Part shown: piece by piece, positions 46,553 through 59,687 of the stretch
Numbering within the stretch: the stretch's first letter is position 1
Layout: each line of letters starts with the position of its first letter
Source: Eleginops maclovinus
Taxonomy: Eukaryota > Chordata > Actinopteri > Perciformes > Eleginopidae
NCBI RefSeq assembly: GCF_036324505.1
Contig: NC_086365.1
Coordinates: 9,381,155-9,445,154, forward strand
Direction: 5' to 3'
DNA length: 64,000 nucleotides
Made by a program: the position numbers and the translations under genes
Notes under the pieces: model-generated
The model's database searches: none
Seen by the model: only the letters and a program-made list of their open reading frames with translations
Told to the model about the DNA's origin: nothing

Positions 46553-49500
46553 AGAGTGAAATCACAAGTGGGTTGGACTGTAGTATATCTGGGCGGTTTC
46601 GGTCCCAGTCAGTTTCAGGTAGCATCTGTGCTTCCAAAGTCCTTTGTATACCTGACATTCTGCTGCTCGGTCTCTGACCTCTAGTAAAAGTAAACCTGGC
46701 TGACAACAGTATCATTATACAAACAGATCGCTTCAACATGCAACATTGAGCTCTCCAAATTCCCCTAAATCTAACAATCAGAGTATTTGCAGAGAGACGG
46801 GGCTTATCACGGTAGAAAATCAGGTGACATCCAGGATTCTGAAGATCTTCTATGGGGACTTTGGTCTTAAATTGCTGATACCAAATGTTTCATTATTGCG
46901 TGACATCCTGGCAATAAAAGAGGCCTAAGATGTTGCTTTTCTGAGCCTCTAGCAAGTCCAGTCCTCTTATGTAATCCGGTTTCTAATAGTGAACTTCTTT
47001 GATTCAAACATAGAGAGAGAAGTTCTGTGCCGACCTTAGGATCAAACAGGTCCACTGACAGAGGTGACCTAAGGTTCACTTTGTAGCAGCATATTGAGGA
47101 GAAATCAGCATACTGGGAATTTTCTTACTTATAATAACATTTTTAACAGTTTAACAGTGGTGTCTTATCTTTAAAAAAACTGGTATTGGTTTATGGAAGC
47201 TGGAAGATTGAACTAAATAGGGAGAAATTAGATAAAAGATGTGTTCTATGGAGTTGCATTGAACTGGATTTGTTTTAAGCAGAAGCTATTAGATTTCAAA
47301 ATGTTGTATTGATCTAAAATATCAAAACGTTTTTTAAAAGTGCAGCTTTAAAGCATTCATACCGTAGTATAATACTGCTGCTTTATAAAGCATTCATTAG
47401 GCAGCTAAATATTTGGTCATTTGTTATAAATGTTAAAACCATTTTTGCAATGTACTTAACTACTAAGCTAACTACTAATCACAGGAAGGAAGACGCCATT
47501 TGGAGCGGGTAAGTTGTTTTGTTCATTATTGTAAGGAATAAGCAGGGATAAAAAACTAAATTCATCCAACGTCTTCAGACCAGCAGCAGCTAATAAAGCT
47601 CACTGATTTGATATTAGTCCTTACAGCATAGGATTTACAGATTAAACGTATTTAAAAACTGCGATCAAGATGAAAAAGTGGCATCAAATTGAACGCATCA
47701 TTCTGAAGTATTTATAAGAGCAGGTCTGTGTTCCGAGCTGCTCCAAAAAGACTCTGTTATCAACATCATTGAACCGCGTGACCAGCATCTCTGTTTGGCC
47801 GCAGGTGTTGAAACAGGCCCAGAATTTCATAAGAGATGCAGTAAGATTTTAATCAAAGAAGCTACGTGTTTGTGGACATCACAGGAATCTTTCAAATCCG
47901 ATTCCTCATCGCTAAAGACTGTAATGTTGTGTTATGTAATCCACTCGGGAAATCAGGGACGTAGGGCAAAGAAGACCTCTGTTTATTGACATAATGTGGA
48001 ACAAAAATGACCTTAGTTGTCTGTGCTGCTGCCTTCATGTGTTCAAACACATATCCACACTGTCTCCACAACATCCCTTGGCAGTTAAAATACAAACTGG
48101 TTTTCCATGCCATCTTTCCACCACAATAAGACTTTTGAAATGGCCAAAACAGTTCACTTACGCTAAACTGTAGGCTATTTTAAAAAAAACGTTACACAAT
48201 TGATATACAGAAAATTACAACGTTAAAGAGAATGTCATCCATATCCCTTTAAAGCGAATTCAGTCAGGTTTTAAGACCCTGCCAGTCTGTGACAAAATCA
48301 GTAACGTGAACAAATGTTGTGAAATATGCTTGTTTGACAACTTCCCTATGTGTGTGATATCAATGTAATCTCTCCAAAAATATCCAACTGTTTCTCCAAC
48401 AAGCTTAAAAATGCTGTGTGTCTCCAGCCTGAACAATCTCTGTCACTGTTCAATCATGCTGTGAGTAAATGCACTGTTGGACGAAGAAAAACAGGCCCCT
48501 GAATCACTTCACTTTTCACATCTCAGCTCCTCAGCTGGATAATGATTGTGCAAGACGTGGTGGTGACAGAGATATCTAAGATAATGACCAAATACGAGAG
48601 CAGTGATAAAAAGTGTGGTGTATTAAATCTGGAGATATAGCAGGGCACTTCTTCATCATCTTCACAAACATTGCTACAAGATATACTTCAAAAGAAAGAG
48701 AAATTTCTCTGTTATCCGCTGTATCTTTGCTAGAAATCACCATTTAAATGGACCTTCACCCTATCATAAGTAAGTAGTCTAACCTTCAACTCCTTCTTTG
48801 AGATAACATACTTGCCACCAATTAAAATAATACTAACTTTGCTGATAATAATAATTAATGAACCATACTTTTACTACTAAGTTAGAGGTTTCAAACATCA
48901 TCAGACTCATCCTCCTGCTGCTCTCGTGACAATACCCCTGATGCTCGGATACTAATCCAGCAGGAAGTCGAGATGAGCGGTAATCACTGCTCCTCTGACA
49001 GCACGCACAGATTATGCACACTCAATACTGTTGATATCATAAAATGCTGCTTTATCAAATCAGTACTTATGTGGATATTTTAACATAATGGGAAAACTTT
49101 AAATACTGTAGCTGAAAATTTTCCCAAGTTGATTGATTTTTAAGTGCCGTCAAAATGAAATGTAAATAAAGAGTTGAGTAGCTGACTTCACATCAACATA
49201 ATGAACAAAGTATAGAAGTAAATAGTAATCATACATTTTTATGATTTCCCCACAGCTGTCTGACTCCAAAGGTGCGCCCACAAGGGGTTGAAAGTCAGAT
49301 TTTTTTGTCCTCTGGGTGAATGCTGACATAATCCGAAGGGTGTAATCTAGCAGAGAGGTGGCGGAGCGGGACGTTAATCCTCTTCCAACATCATCAGGGA
49401 AGCCCCCTCCCAAGCACAGCCGGAGTGAACACATCCGTTTGGGCTTTACACTGACTCTCAGTACTCTGATGAAATGGGATTGTGGAAACAGGGCAGTCAA

Positions 49501-49849
49501 GGGAAACACGTTGAGAGGAGCAGATTGTGAAGAGGCGGGAGGAAGAAGGAGATCAAGGGGATGTGGCCGCTAAACAACGGATGTCCATTCATAAATCTGT
49601 TTGCACGTCACAGAAATATCCTCCAACATTAGTAAAAGTGGAAGCCTCCCTTATGTGACGTCAAAGTACCTGCATCATACCATGCACACTGTTGTTCCCC
49701 ATGAAAAATAATGATACAGGAGCATGTGTGCAGGTTGGAGATCAGCACCAGACAAGCAACCCCCAGTATTTTAGCTCAAGTAAAACACAGTATTTATTTA
49801 AAATCACCGTTTAACAGGGAAGTCAGGATGCTTGAGAAATAATGGTTGG

Positions 49850-50530
49850 GCTCTGGAAGGTTGGGATCATGGGGGTCCTGAGATGAGAGGCCAGCTGCTC
49901 CAATACTTCACTCGTCGTCTCCAGTCAATCAATCATGGAGAGGGTTTGTGCCGAAACCTTTTCAAGTTATCACAAGGGATCCCTCAGGGCTCTATCCTGA
50001 ATCCCCTCTTGTTGTCTCTGTACACAAATTCACTCGGGTCTGCCATCGGGCTATCTATGCAGATGACACACAACTGATTCTGTATTTTCAACGGTCTATA
50101 ACCCAGGTGGTTGCCAAGTGTGCATGCATGATGCAAGACGACCAATTATCCTTGACTGCTAACTTTGCTGAAACAACCCTCTCCTGCAGAAACACTTGCA
50201 AGGATACTCCCGCTGCTGACCAAGAAGGTAACTCAGGTTCTGGTCCAGGCTCTTGCCTACGGCAACTCCCACACTACACTGTCCTCCACTCCCTTCGATG
50301 GGATACCAGCAGCTGCTTGAATCTATTTCAAGACGCTGGTATTGGCATACCATGCTGTGAATTGATCAGGCACTTCTTTACATCAAGGACATGGTTAGGG
50401 TTATGGTTAACCAAACACCCCAGCACATGCTGCTTTCTCTGCTTGGTCAATCAGCTCTCTAAATCTCACTGAGAGCTGGACCGAGGTACCCCTCAACAAA
50501 AACACGCCTGTTCGATATACTGGCTTTTGT
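49850..50530 (+). pseudogene. Decayed non-LTR (LINE) reverse transcriptase fragment
   Basis: The plus strand carries a second LINE relic of a different family from the one at 10.7 kb. In one frame it reads LSQGIPQGSI followed by PLLLSLYTNSLGS (about 49965-50045), the usual block before the active site. The catalytic YADDTQL (YADD at 50056-50067) is in the next frame, so a frameshift lies between. Further right come DDQLSLTANFAETTLS, LLTKKVTQVLVQAL (near 50212-50254) and AGPRYPSTKTRLFDIL (near 50475-50518), pieces of the C-terminal part with large deletions between them. It is non-functional. The clade is not assigned by eye, but the form is typical of abundant fish LINEs. Confidence 0.8.
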
Positions 50531-50659
50531 TTTTGTTTTTCAGGGTATTTGATGCAAAAGAAGATGGTCGCTCAGTGTGCAAAACCATTAGATGTAAGAC
50601 AGCACTGGTCCTAAAGCTGCTCAAGACGAGAGCAGATGTAATGTTCTCCAACATTTGGG

Positions 50660-51000
50660 CTGGCGTCCAGACTGTCACGGTTAAGGGGTCGTGTTTACAG
50701 AGGCCAGAGGACGTCCACGGCACAAAGTTACTTAACAAAGGTCACAAATTGGTACTAAAGGGTTTCTTTTGAATGCATTGGTGGTTATACCAGCTGATAA
50801 ACAAGTCTCATTTATTCACTTCAGGAATCACCAAAGGGCTTTTAGGTGTAGTCAAGTTCACAGTGGCACCCTTTTGGAGACTTTGTCCATGGTAGAAACT
50901 TTAGAGGACAGAAAGACTGCCTTTGTTAATCGGGTATTTCCAAGTGACGGTAATGTATTTATTAATGAATACACACCCAGGGTAGTATCACTAATGTTAC
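50660..51000 (+). repeat. Diverged direct repeat, copy 1
   Basis: It aligns with 51338-51680. Shared pieces in order: GTCCAGACTG, GTTAAGGGGT, CAAAGTTAC.TAACA, TAAAGGGTTTCTTT, CATTTATT, GACTGCCTTTGTT and CGGG.ATTTCCAAGTGAC. No protein was recognised. It starts about 130 bp after the LINE fragment ends. Confidence 0.75.
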
Positions 51001-51337
51001 ATCACAGATACAGTATTTAACTATTTAGAAGAACTGCCATTGATTTGAAAAAGAGCACATGAATGCAGTTACCTATAACTGATTACAAATAAAACATATT
51101 GGACTTATTTGTGGTTTCTGAAATGTTCCATGAAGTTAACACTTCAATGAGTTTCCAATGGAACTTGCAAACCATTCCAAATAGATTTACAGAACATACA
51201 AGTAATTGTAATGTTGTAATGTGGGATATGATATTTACAACTAACTCATTGTAATGTCTCTGTTAGTAATCTCTAATTCATGTTCAAAGAGCACAAAGCT
51301 AAGAGACTGCAAACTAAATCAATTTTGTACAGTAGTT

Positions 51338-51680
51338 CTTTCAAGTCCAGACTGCCTGGGGTTAAGGGGTGGTATTAACAGAAGCTTGTCGACGTGCAAA
51401 GCTCAAAGTTACATAACAGAGGTTGCACTTGGTAATAAAGGGTTTCTTTGGAATACATCAGTGGCTATATCGGCTGATGAACAAGTTTCATTTATTAAAC
51501 GCACTACTCTCCTCAAGGCTTCTGGGTATAGCCAATTTCATAATGGCACCATTTGGGAGTCAGACTTGGTCCAGGGGAGAAGATGTAGAGGAGAAAGACT
51601 GCCTTTGTTGATCGGGAATTTCCAAGTGACTTTAAACCATTTATTACTAAATACATGCCCTATCGTGACAATGTTAAAAC
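51338..51680 (+). repeat. Diverged direct repeat, copy 2
   Basis: Partner of 50660-51000, with the same order of conserved pieces and many substitutions. About 340 bp of unrelated sequence lies between them. The arrangement could be two LTR-like ends of a short element or a simple local duplication. Confidence 0.75.
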
Positions 51681-54600
51681 ACTTGTTCAAATGTTATTTA
51701 TAGTTATATGTAACTTGGACATCTAGAACATTTTCCCTTTTCTAAATATAGCTAACTACACTTTTGCATGAAATGTGTAAAACCAACTAGACCTATATTT
51801 TCTATGTTTTTGAGTTGTGTACTTGCATTATCCCAAATGTTACAGAGGAATGTGTACCTTTAACTGAGGTGACTTTCTGTCACATAGTGTTTGAGCAAGT
51901 ATTATTGTTGGTTCTGCTGTTGTATCTCTTTCTGTGTCCATCAGAGTGACGTACAACAGAGAACACACTGCATTAGTTTCCTGCACAGCGGAGACGCTGA
52001 CAACATAAATCCGGTCTGTTGATTCTCATTCAAACATGAAGATTGATCTACTGTTTAAAAAGAACAAGAAACAACCGCAAGAATCCCAGAGAAGTAGACA
52101 CTCAAAGTGAACCCCCCCAGTAGTATTAGGCAGCTTTTGTTACTTAGTGAGCTAGCTTAGTAGAAATAACTTTTTTTCATCACCCTACCTCTTCGCCTTC
52201 AATTTAAAGGTTAGCTTAGAGATATCACAGCTAATATCTCTTCTGTTGTTTTGCTACCTGGGGATGAAAGATACTGTGTGTTTTTGTTAAAGGGTGATCA
52301 TGACGTGGAGGCAGACATAATTGCATTGTAAAGCAAGGCTTATAGGGAACCAGGCCGAACGCTGATTGTGTTATTGTTCTCCAAACATTTCATTGTACAA
52401 ATAATATGTACTTCATTCATACTATTGCTGTGAGCCAAATTTGTATGATTCCATTTTTCGATCATGGTGTTATTTTAACTCTATTTCAAGATTTTATTCA
52501 TGTGTTGTTTGTATCTTAAATATCAGAGACACAATCTGAGCAAACGTTCCACATTGGAACATGCAGGGAGAAAACCTTGTGTTAAACTGCTGTATTCAGA
52601 GAGTATTACATTTGGGAATCCCTGGTGATTTGGTGTAAAGTAAATGTGAAACAAATTGGCTTGAGATGATTGGTTTTGGGGAAATATGAGATGTTGAAGT
52701 GATCATAATGTTGTGCTATACAGCGAATATAAGACAGCTGTTCAACATATTACCGACGTCAGCTGTAAAATGCCTTTTGATGCATCAGCTATGGTCCCAT
52801 TTTTCCCAGAAAGCAGTGCGAAGCTGAGGCATTATGGTCCAAACAGTCCTGTTTCATCCCATTCAAGAGTCATCCTCATGTGAACACAACAGCCTTTAAC
52901 CTTTCCGATTATAGCACACACAAACTCATCAACAAGGTGGTGAGTTTCTTTGACCCTTTTCCAACTATAGTGCTCTTTATCCTACTCCAACTTGTGCCAT
53001 GTTCACATTTCACATTGTTGCTATTGCTTGTATGGGAAATATCTTTTTTTGGTCATCATTGCTGAGAGAACATTTATGAAAATACTGCATTGGAGTGGGT
53101 CACTGTCCTAGGAGCTGAAGAGAAATAGTCCTTCAAATATTTCTACTGGAAGTCATACAACTATTTCTAAGTGATTACTGTCCAACAGGAACATAGTAGG
53201 AAGTTGTAGGCTTCAGGCCAAAGCCAATACATCGTCAGCAGTGTCAGCCTTTCTGCCACTTATTCATGTGCAGCAGTACATGAGCAACAGGCTCAATGGT
53301 TCATTTCCCGAGAAGCAGCCTGACTTCCTCCACCAGTTCTCACACCTTAACCTGGCACTTACTCACAGATACATGTACCTGTTTCCTTCAAACTGTTCTC
53401 AATACCTTCCTGTTCACTAGAGCAATTTTTACATTTGACAAGCTTGACTTATGTGATATAATTGATGATTTACATCTCAAACATAAAAAGGCGGAGGTAT
53501 CAATGCCATGCTTGTGGAAAAAAAAAAGTTCAAAAACAAGCACCAAGTTTTTAGGAAATACCCTGATTTACTGTCTTGCCTAGAATAACATAAGAAGATG
53601 GACACCGTTGTCATGTATGTCCGTAATATATGAAGCTAATGCCGGTTACTTTATTTTAGCTTAGCTTAGTTGACTTGTCTTTGCGCATAGCAAAACTAAA
53701 CGCTGATTAGATAACAGATTAAATAGTCTCATAAAATGTTGTTCCCATAAAACTATTCCTTTATGTCTACGGTATTTCTGTACCACAGTGAGTGTATATC
53801 TATAAAACATGTGTGTCTGGGACTGAAGAGGCCCCTGGTTTCCCAGCAGCACATTTCAAACATGACTTTAAGCTGCAGGATTCAGTTTAACTGAGTGCTG
53901 TGAACCGGGGCGAGCTGCACAAACTCGCAGGGTTACAACAACAGAAGTGATACTAGTTTAGACTATGGTGAGCAGTGATAGGTGTACAATCATTTATTTC
54001 CAGATGTAGTTTTTATTATTTATATGTTACAGATTGTGATTCAAGTGTTCATTTTCAATATGACAATGTAAGAATGTTAAGCTATTTCTCTTTTTATATG
54101 AGTAACATAGACTTTTTAAGCACCAATGTATCGGTAACATCTAACGTGTTATTTTCCCTGTCGTTTTTTTTGTGTGTGTTGGAAGCACGTCTTACGTTAC
54201 ACTGACTTGAGTTTCCAAGCATACTGGCATTAGTGGATCATTTTGGATTCAAATTGGCTAAAGAAAAGTGGCTAAAAAACATGACATGCCAAATGTGACC
54301 TAAACCTGGATTCATATGCCTCATATTATATATGTATATTTGTAAGCTGGTTGTTGGTAATGCTAGTTAGGGCTGCCTGGTGTAGCACAACAATCACTGT
54401 TGTTGTCTTTTTGTATTTCTATATCGTATATATCTTGCCTGCTTTTGTCTTCCTATGTGTTTACAATACTTCTGCACAAAGAGTTCTCATTAAACTTTGC
54501 AGAGGCTTTCAACCTCGAACTTCTGCTCTTATCTTTAAAATAGAAAGCACATGAATTCTCGTGACTGGCAGAACAATGTTTTTTAGCCTCCTACTTAATT

Positions 54601-55730
54601 GTTGTATGGGTTTGTCCTAGAAAGTCGTCTCTTAATCATACCACATTGATTTAAAGTTTGCTTGCTTAAAGGGAATTAGACTATGTGGCTCTGCCCAGGT
54701 ATTGCTTCTTATCTTGGCTCAGTTCAGAAGAACATATTTGTGAATATTTCATGAATGTTACATTGTAAATATCTCAGAGTAATTATAAATTAATTACGAA
54801 GTGTTAATTAGCATAAAAACATGCATATAAATAAACAGAGCAGAGGTTTCCAAACTTAATTTGCTTGAATGGATTGCTGTCACAGAACAACTGGATTTGT
54901 AATGACAGTTTGTAACTCTTTTAGTTGAAAATGTTTAATAGCTTGAATCTTAAACCCTACACCACCATCTAGTGTTAGCTGGTAGTCATGACTCATCTTG
55001 GAAAAGGTTGTGTCAGTGCAGCAGATAGAGCAACAAAGTGATTACAATTAGTTTTGCGGAGTGAAGAAATGATTATTGTGAAACAGAGCATGACAATGTA
55101 GGCTTCCCCTTTAAATAACATCTGATGAAACATCTAATGGAAAAGCCACAAGCCCTTAGCATCAACTGCATGCTGAACAGCATTTTGTTGTTGTTTGTTT
55201 TTTTTGTTTTGGGTTATTATTGTTATGTACATATTTACATGGAGGAAAATGAACTTTTGTTCTTGTCATATGTTGTATTTATTTAATTGTATGTTTTTTC
55301 TTGTTTTTCGATTTTCCCATTGTAAGGTTTTGGAGAAGGTGGTTTTCTTTTTATGATTTTGTTTTGGAAAGTGATCCATAAAGGATAAATAATGACAATT
55401 ATTATGTGAAATGTAAAATAACGTGTAAAACTGGAATTTTTATAATAATAGATCAATCAAATTAATAAAGCATCAACTGCAATATGTCATGTGCATAAAT
55501 AATCCTTTGAGGGACTAAACCTAACTCCATAGGCGCTTCACAGGGATTCAGTCAAGATTACATTTTTTTCACACACCAAACTAAAATACTTGTGGAAAAT
55601 ATATGTTGTGAAGTTAATGCTTATTATTTGCACCATCAAAGTGAGTTAATGCTATCATTGTTCAGTTGTTTTCTTTAGATTTTTATAACTGTCTTTATGT
55701 GTCTGTGAGACTGACCGTTTAGCGGCTGGA
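51681..55730. other. Non-coding sequence, no gene recognised
   Basis: Only short chance frames and A/T-leaning sequence. A 24-codon frame near 52036 starts MKIDLLFKKNKK and faintly resembles the N-terminus of some transposase-like proteins, but it is too short to call. Confidence 0.5.
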
Positions 55731-55734
55731 TTTT

Positions 55735-56470
55735 ACAGCGGAAAAACTGACGCAGTGTCCCCTGTGTTTTTCCCAGGTTTGGCTGAAGACCAGCACATCG
55801 TCCAGGTAAGCTGCTAAAAATGTTGCAACCTCCCGCAGTATCTGGTCCAAGAGCCTCTGGAAGGTTGCAGGTGCACCAAATGGCATTACCCAGAACTGGT
55901 ACAGTCCAAGCGGTGTGGAAAAGGCAGTCAACAGCTTGGCCTCAGGTGCCAATGCCACCTGCGAGTAACTCTTTGTGAGATCCAATGTGGGGATGAAACT
56001 CGATTCTTGGCATTGGATATGGGTCAAACTTTGAGATGCTGTTGAGATACCTGAAGTCAATACAGAATCTTAAGGAGCCATCCTTCTTTGGTACAAGCAC
56101 TACTGGGCTACACCACTCACTGGTTGACACTTCGATGATCCCCAGCTCTAACATCAGCTTTATCTACTTCTTCAGGGCCGGCACCAACTGCTCAGGGATA
56201 AGGTAGCTTTTCTTTCGGCTGGGAGCGGTCACTTTGAGGTAGATGTTTTGCTGGACCAGATTGGTGAAACCCGGTTGCTCTTGGAAAAGCTCTGGATCGA
56301 TTAGCGTGCTGATGTGCTGCTGCTGGACCGACGTGAGATGATTCACCTCCAATGGACCTGGTTCACTTAAGTCTGTGGGGAAGAACTGCTCCTCCACCTC
56401 CTCTTCCACCACTGGCTGTATGAAGCAGTGTTGTGACACTGTCTCTGGTGGCTCCTCTGCCGATGACACT
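55735..56470 (-). pseudogene. Ty3/gypsy retrotransposon polymerase fragment (broken)
   Basis: The minus strand reads the end of the protease-RT linker and the first part of reverse transcriptase. In order are FTNLVQQNIYL and SYLIPEQLVPALKK, then a stop codon (56164-56166). Next come [20 protein letters not shown] and [10 protein letters not shown], then a frame change near 56000-56012 where about ten residues of the usual sequence are missing. After that come [27 protein letters not shown] and the catalytic YLDDVLVFSQTWEKH (YLDD near 55795-55806). The usual short stretch between MPFG and APATFQRL is also missing. RNase H, integrase and LTRs were not seen. It is a dead 5'-truncated and 3'-truncated copy of a family common in fish. 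Confidence 0.9.
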
Positions 56471-56474
56471 CCAA

Positions 56475-58820
56475 TAATACGGTTGAATTATTTAATAAAT
56501 ACTACATCAATAAAATAGTACAAACTATGTCAAAATGTACTGTGCCCATCACACTAATAAAGTAGAGCCGCTGCTCAAGGGCCATTATTTCTGGTAGAAG
56601 GGAAATTGTTTTATAAAGTGCAAACCACATGTGCAATGCTACAAGGCCCAAAACCTCTCAGACCAAAGTAACAAAGTTGGCTTCGTTACAGTGTCCAATG
56701 TAATATGTTTGTGATCTAATAGGGTCACATGTTTGAGCAGCAGAGACTCAGGTATAACTCGTGACATTGGTGTGCACTCATCTGTAATATTATTTACAGA
56801 TGTGATTCAGTAGTTTTACCAGCAAGGGGCATGGTTGCTGCACAGGAAGGTTAACTGAGTTCATACTATTTGCTCTTTATCTCAAAAGTGTTGCATGGAC
56901 TATATCCAGCAAAAAAGACACTGAAGAAAGATTCAAATCCAAATGAAAAGGGTTGAATTTTCGTGGATTTCGAAATATGAATTGTTATATTTTTGGTAAC
57001 AGTTTGTGTTCAGTAAAGTTTTGATGCACTGTTGAAGATTATTTAACACATTCAATTCAAAGGCTTTATTGTCAAATGGTGTATGTCCAGAACTTCCTTT
57101 TTAAATAAGGGTCCCCTCTTATATGCAAATTAAACTTTTTAGATAACCCCTAACCATTTAGACGGATCCCCGCTTTTATTAAAATGTACATTTTTAGATA
57201 AGGGTTCCCTCTTATATAAAAAGTTAACTTTTGAGATATAATTCCCACTTATGTCCAGAACTAACTTTTGATATAAGGGGGTGACAAATCTCTTGCTTGT
57301 CTAAAACAACTGACTTTGGCTGATCGATGCAATAGTTATAACTTTGAAGAAGTGGCTGCATAAGGAATTAAGGCTAAATGTCTGATTTACTCAATGTCCC
57401 GTGCTGTATGTTGCGCCCAGTGCATGGTATTCAGATCAGGTCCATACATCCCATGAGTTAAGAGGATATGCAGGTACCGTCATAATATGTTCAGCATTAT
57501 ACCGGCCTTCACACGGGGCTCAGAGGGATTAAACCTTAGGTCACCTCTCAGGGTGGAAGAACGCTTTTTTCTTTCTTTCGGTTTGTTATAAGTGTCCACA
57601 TTTGCTCCAACTAGAAAGTAGTAATTCATACAGTTTAAATCACTCTGGTAATATAAATGGTGTGACAGACAGCGTGTTCGAAATTGATCCTGGGTAAGAA
57701 TATTTCAGCTGACCCTCAGAGGACGGGCTGAAAATTTCACGTGATATGACGCTGAACAAAGCCATACAGTACTGTGGCTACCCTATACCCATGTGTACAG
57801 ACATTGTAACATCAATAACTTCTTCAAAAGTTACTTGAAACGGGGTGAAACTGGCAAAGGTCACACTGAAGGCAAACTTAAAGTTTATACTTGCAGAAAT
57901 GACTTTTTGCAACTTGGGGAACTTGGCTACGCAACTCAAGAAATTCAGATTTGTCAGTACATTGCAAAAAGAAATCATTACTTCATTACTACTTACCAGT
58001 AATACACCAAATAAATCTGATTATCGCAACATGGCTCTTGTGTTTTACGCAGTTTCAGGTCAAGTACTTTACTAGAATAGTGATATGTTGTAATTCAGAA
58101 TAAAAGGACTCTAAGGAAAAAAAGCCAGGAGGTTGCATTGGTTGTTAGGGATAATATGTAATAACCAAAAACAGATGAGTTGATTTTAAACTGCGATGAG
58201 ACTACGTGAGCCTCAGCACACCACTTTGAGGATTACTCAAGTTGAGGGCAAAAAAAAGGAGGGAAGGAGGAAAAAACTGAGAGGGGTGAAGGACAGGAAG
58301 CTCACACTGGTCCATTTAATTTTACATCCTATCCATTTTTGTTCCTCTTTTACTTTCCTCTTGTCCTCCTTGCTCTCCTTGTCTTGCAATTCTAAGTTGT
58401 TAGAAATTAGGTTCTCAGTCCTTTTTCTGGTCCTCTTCTTTCCTTCCATAGTTTCCACTCTGTCTCATCTCCTCTCCTCTCCTCTCCTCTCCTCTCTCAT
58501 AATGTTGCCGTGTCTGCAGCTCGGGACTATCCTATTTGTCAACAATCTCTAACCCAATTACTCGCGGAGGAATTAGGAAGAGTCAGGACAGCGATATAAC
58601 AGGAAGTAAGCTGCTGTTGTCCAACAACACCAAAAACACTACTTTGCCTCCTCCCTTTGGTGATTTAGATCTTTTGCAATCAAGCCACTAATCTAGTGTC
58701 TAATTGGGCCGCAAGGTAATGATGGTAAGGTATCCTCTGCCAAGGCAGTTGGCTGCTAAATCTGTCCTCTGCAGTCCTCATCACAAACAGGGTAATACAC
58801 AGGTCAAACAAACACACACA
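56475..58820. other. Non-coding sequence, no gene recognised
   Basis: Contains the irregular minisatellite at 57085-57285 and purine-rich then pyrimidine-rich stretches at 58245-58290 and 58335-58498. A frame at 57793-58002 has no recognisable domain. Confidence 0.5.
57085..57285 (+). repeat. Irregular minisatellite, TTTTAGATAAGGGTYCCCTCTTATAT unit
   Basis: Three to four imperfect copies of a unit of about 55 bp: AAATAAGGGTCCCCTCTTAT, then AGATAAGGGTTCCCTCTTAT, plus related pieces AGATAACCCCTAACC and GATATAAGGGG. TGTCCAGAACT occurs near both ends (about 57087 and 57254). Confidence 0.6.
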
Positions 58821-58839
58821 CACACATGGACACACAATG

Positions 58840-58990
58840 CTTTTACCCGGAAGAGTCACAAAGCACTGTACAGTGTTGCCCGTGCCTATTGGAACCCATT
58901 TGGGGTACAGTATCTAGGGACACTTTGACATGTTAACTGCAGGGACTGGGGATCAAACCACTGACCTTCTGAATGATTGATAGCCATCTA
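58840..58990 (-). repeat. tRNA-derived SINE-like fragment
   Basis: On the minus strand GGTCAGTGGTTTGATCCCC (a pol III B-box-like string) is followed by CAGTCCCTGCAGTTAACATG and CAAAGTGTCC, and ends with GTACAGTGCTTTGTGACTC. This is the body and tail of a widespread fish short interspersed repeat, also present at 33061 and 27025. The tRNA head is truncated. Confidence 0.6.
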
Positions 58991-59147
58991 TGCCCGAAGC
59001 CAAGTTAAATAAAGTAATACAAAAAAGCTGTCTTTGAATTTGATAATCTACCAATGCATTGTGAAGTTAAGATGAGTCACTACATTTAGAAAAAAATGTT
59101 GTGACAAAACTATGCAGAGGATCCTGTTTAAAGGGCTTTCATTTCAG

Positions 59148-59290
59148 TGCCAGTACGTTCAGGGATAACCCATGATCTATTTAATCTGCTCTATTCAAGG
59201 CCAGCTGAGTCACTTATCCTCTCCATTCAAGACCCAAACTCCTCATCAATGGCCTCTGCACAAAGGGAGTACCGCACATCAATAATGGAG
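59148..59290 (+). CDS. Candidate coding exon, plus strand (unrecognised)
   Basis: An acceptor-like GCTTTCATTTCAG precedes 143 nt that end at a donor-like GAG followed by GTAAAG. The open frame contains VRSGITHDLFNLLYS and SAQREYRTSIME and ends in phase 0, which fits the candidate exon at 59643. No family was recognised and the peptide could be chance. Treat it as a prediction from splice signals only. Confidence 0.25.
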
Positions 59291-59642
59291 GTAAAGCCTT
59301 CTTTACAAACAGAAGGTATGTGTACAAGGTCAACGTGCATATGAGGCAGTACCACATTGCTTCATATCTGAAAAGTACACTAGTCAGAGATTTCCCAGCT
59401 CAGGGACCGCACACCCAGGCATGGGGGTGGGGGTTGGATTTTCCCCTCTATTTACATACATTTTGATTTCTATTGGGATATATTTTTCAAAATACCGATA
59501 TGGAAATCTGTCCCTCCACCCTGAATTCTCAATTGTCTGATTATATTAACGTTTTTAAAGACTTGATTGGATTAACCTGTTTTGTTGTGTTTGCAAGCTA
59601 AGAGTGGTTTGCAAGGCCTCGGAAATAACTCTGTGTCTCCAG

Positions 59643-59687
59643 GAGCTTGACGATGTAGACTACTGCACGTTCACCAGGGTCTTTACA
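59643..59687 (+). CDS. Candidate 45-nt coding exon, plus strand (unrecognised)
   Basis: Acceptor CTCTGTGTCTCCAG and strong donor ACA followed by GTAAGT bound 15 codons, ELDDVDYCTFTRVFT, phase 0 at both ends and in frame with the candidate exon at 59148-59290. No further exon was identified on this strand, so the gene model is incomplete and may be false. Confidence 0.28.

Larger units (their letters stand above)
43796..49850. other. Non-coding sequence with two hairpin-forming inverted repeats
   Basis: No gene recognised. The inverted repeats at 44991-45064 and 46401-46530 are listed separately. The remaining frames are short and unremarkable. Confidence 0.5.

Noticed and set aside
52036..52110. 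Short frame starting MKIDLLFKKNKK, faintly like a transposase N-terminus
   Set aside because: Only 24 codons, and the following sequence shows no transposase domain in any frame.
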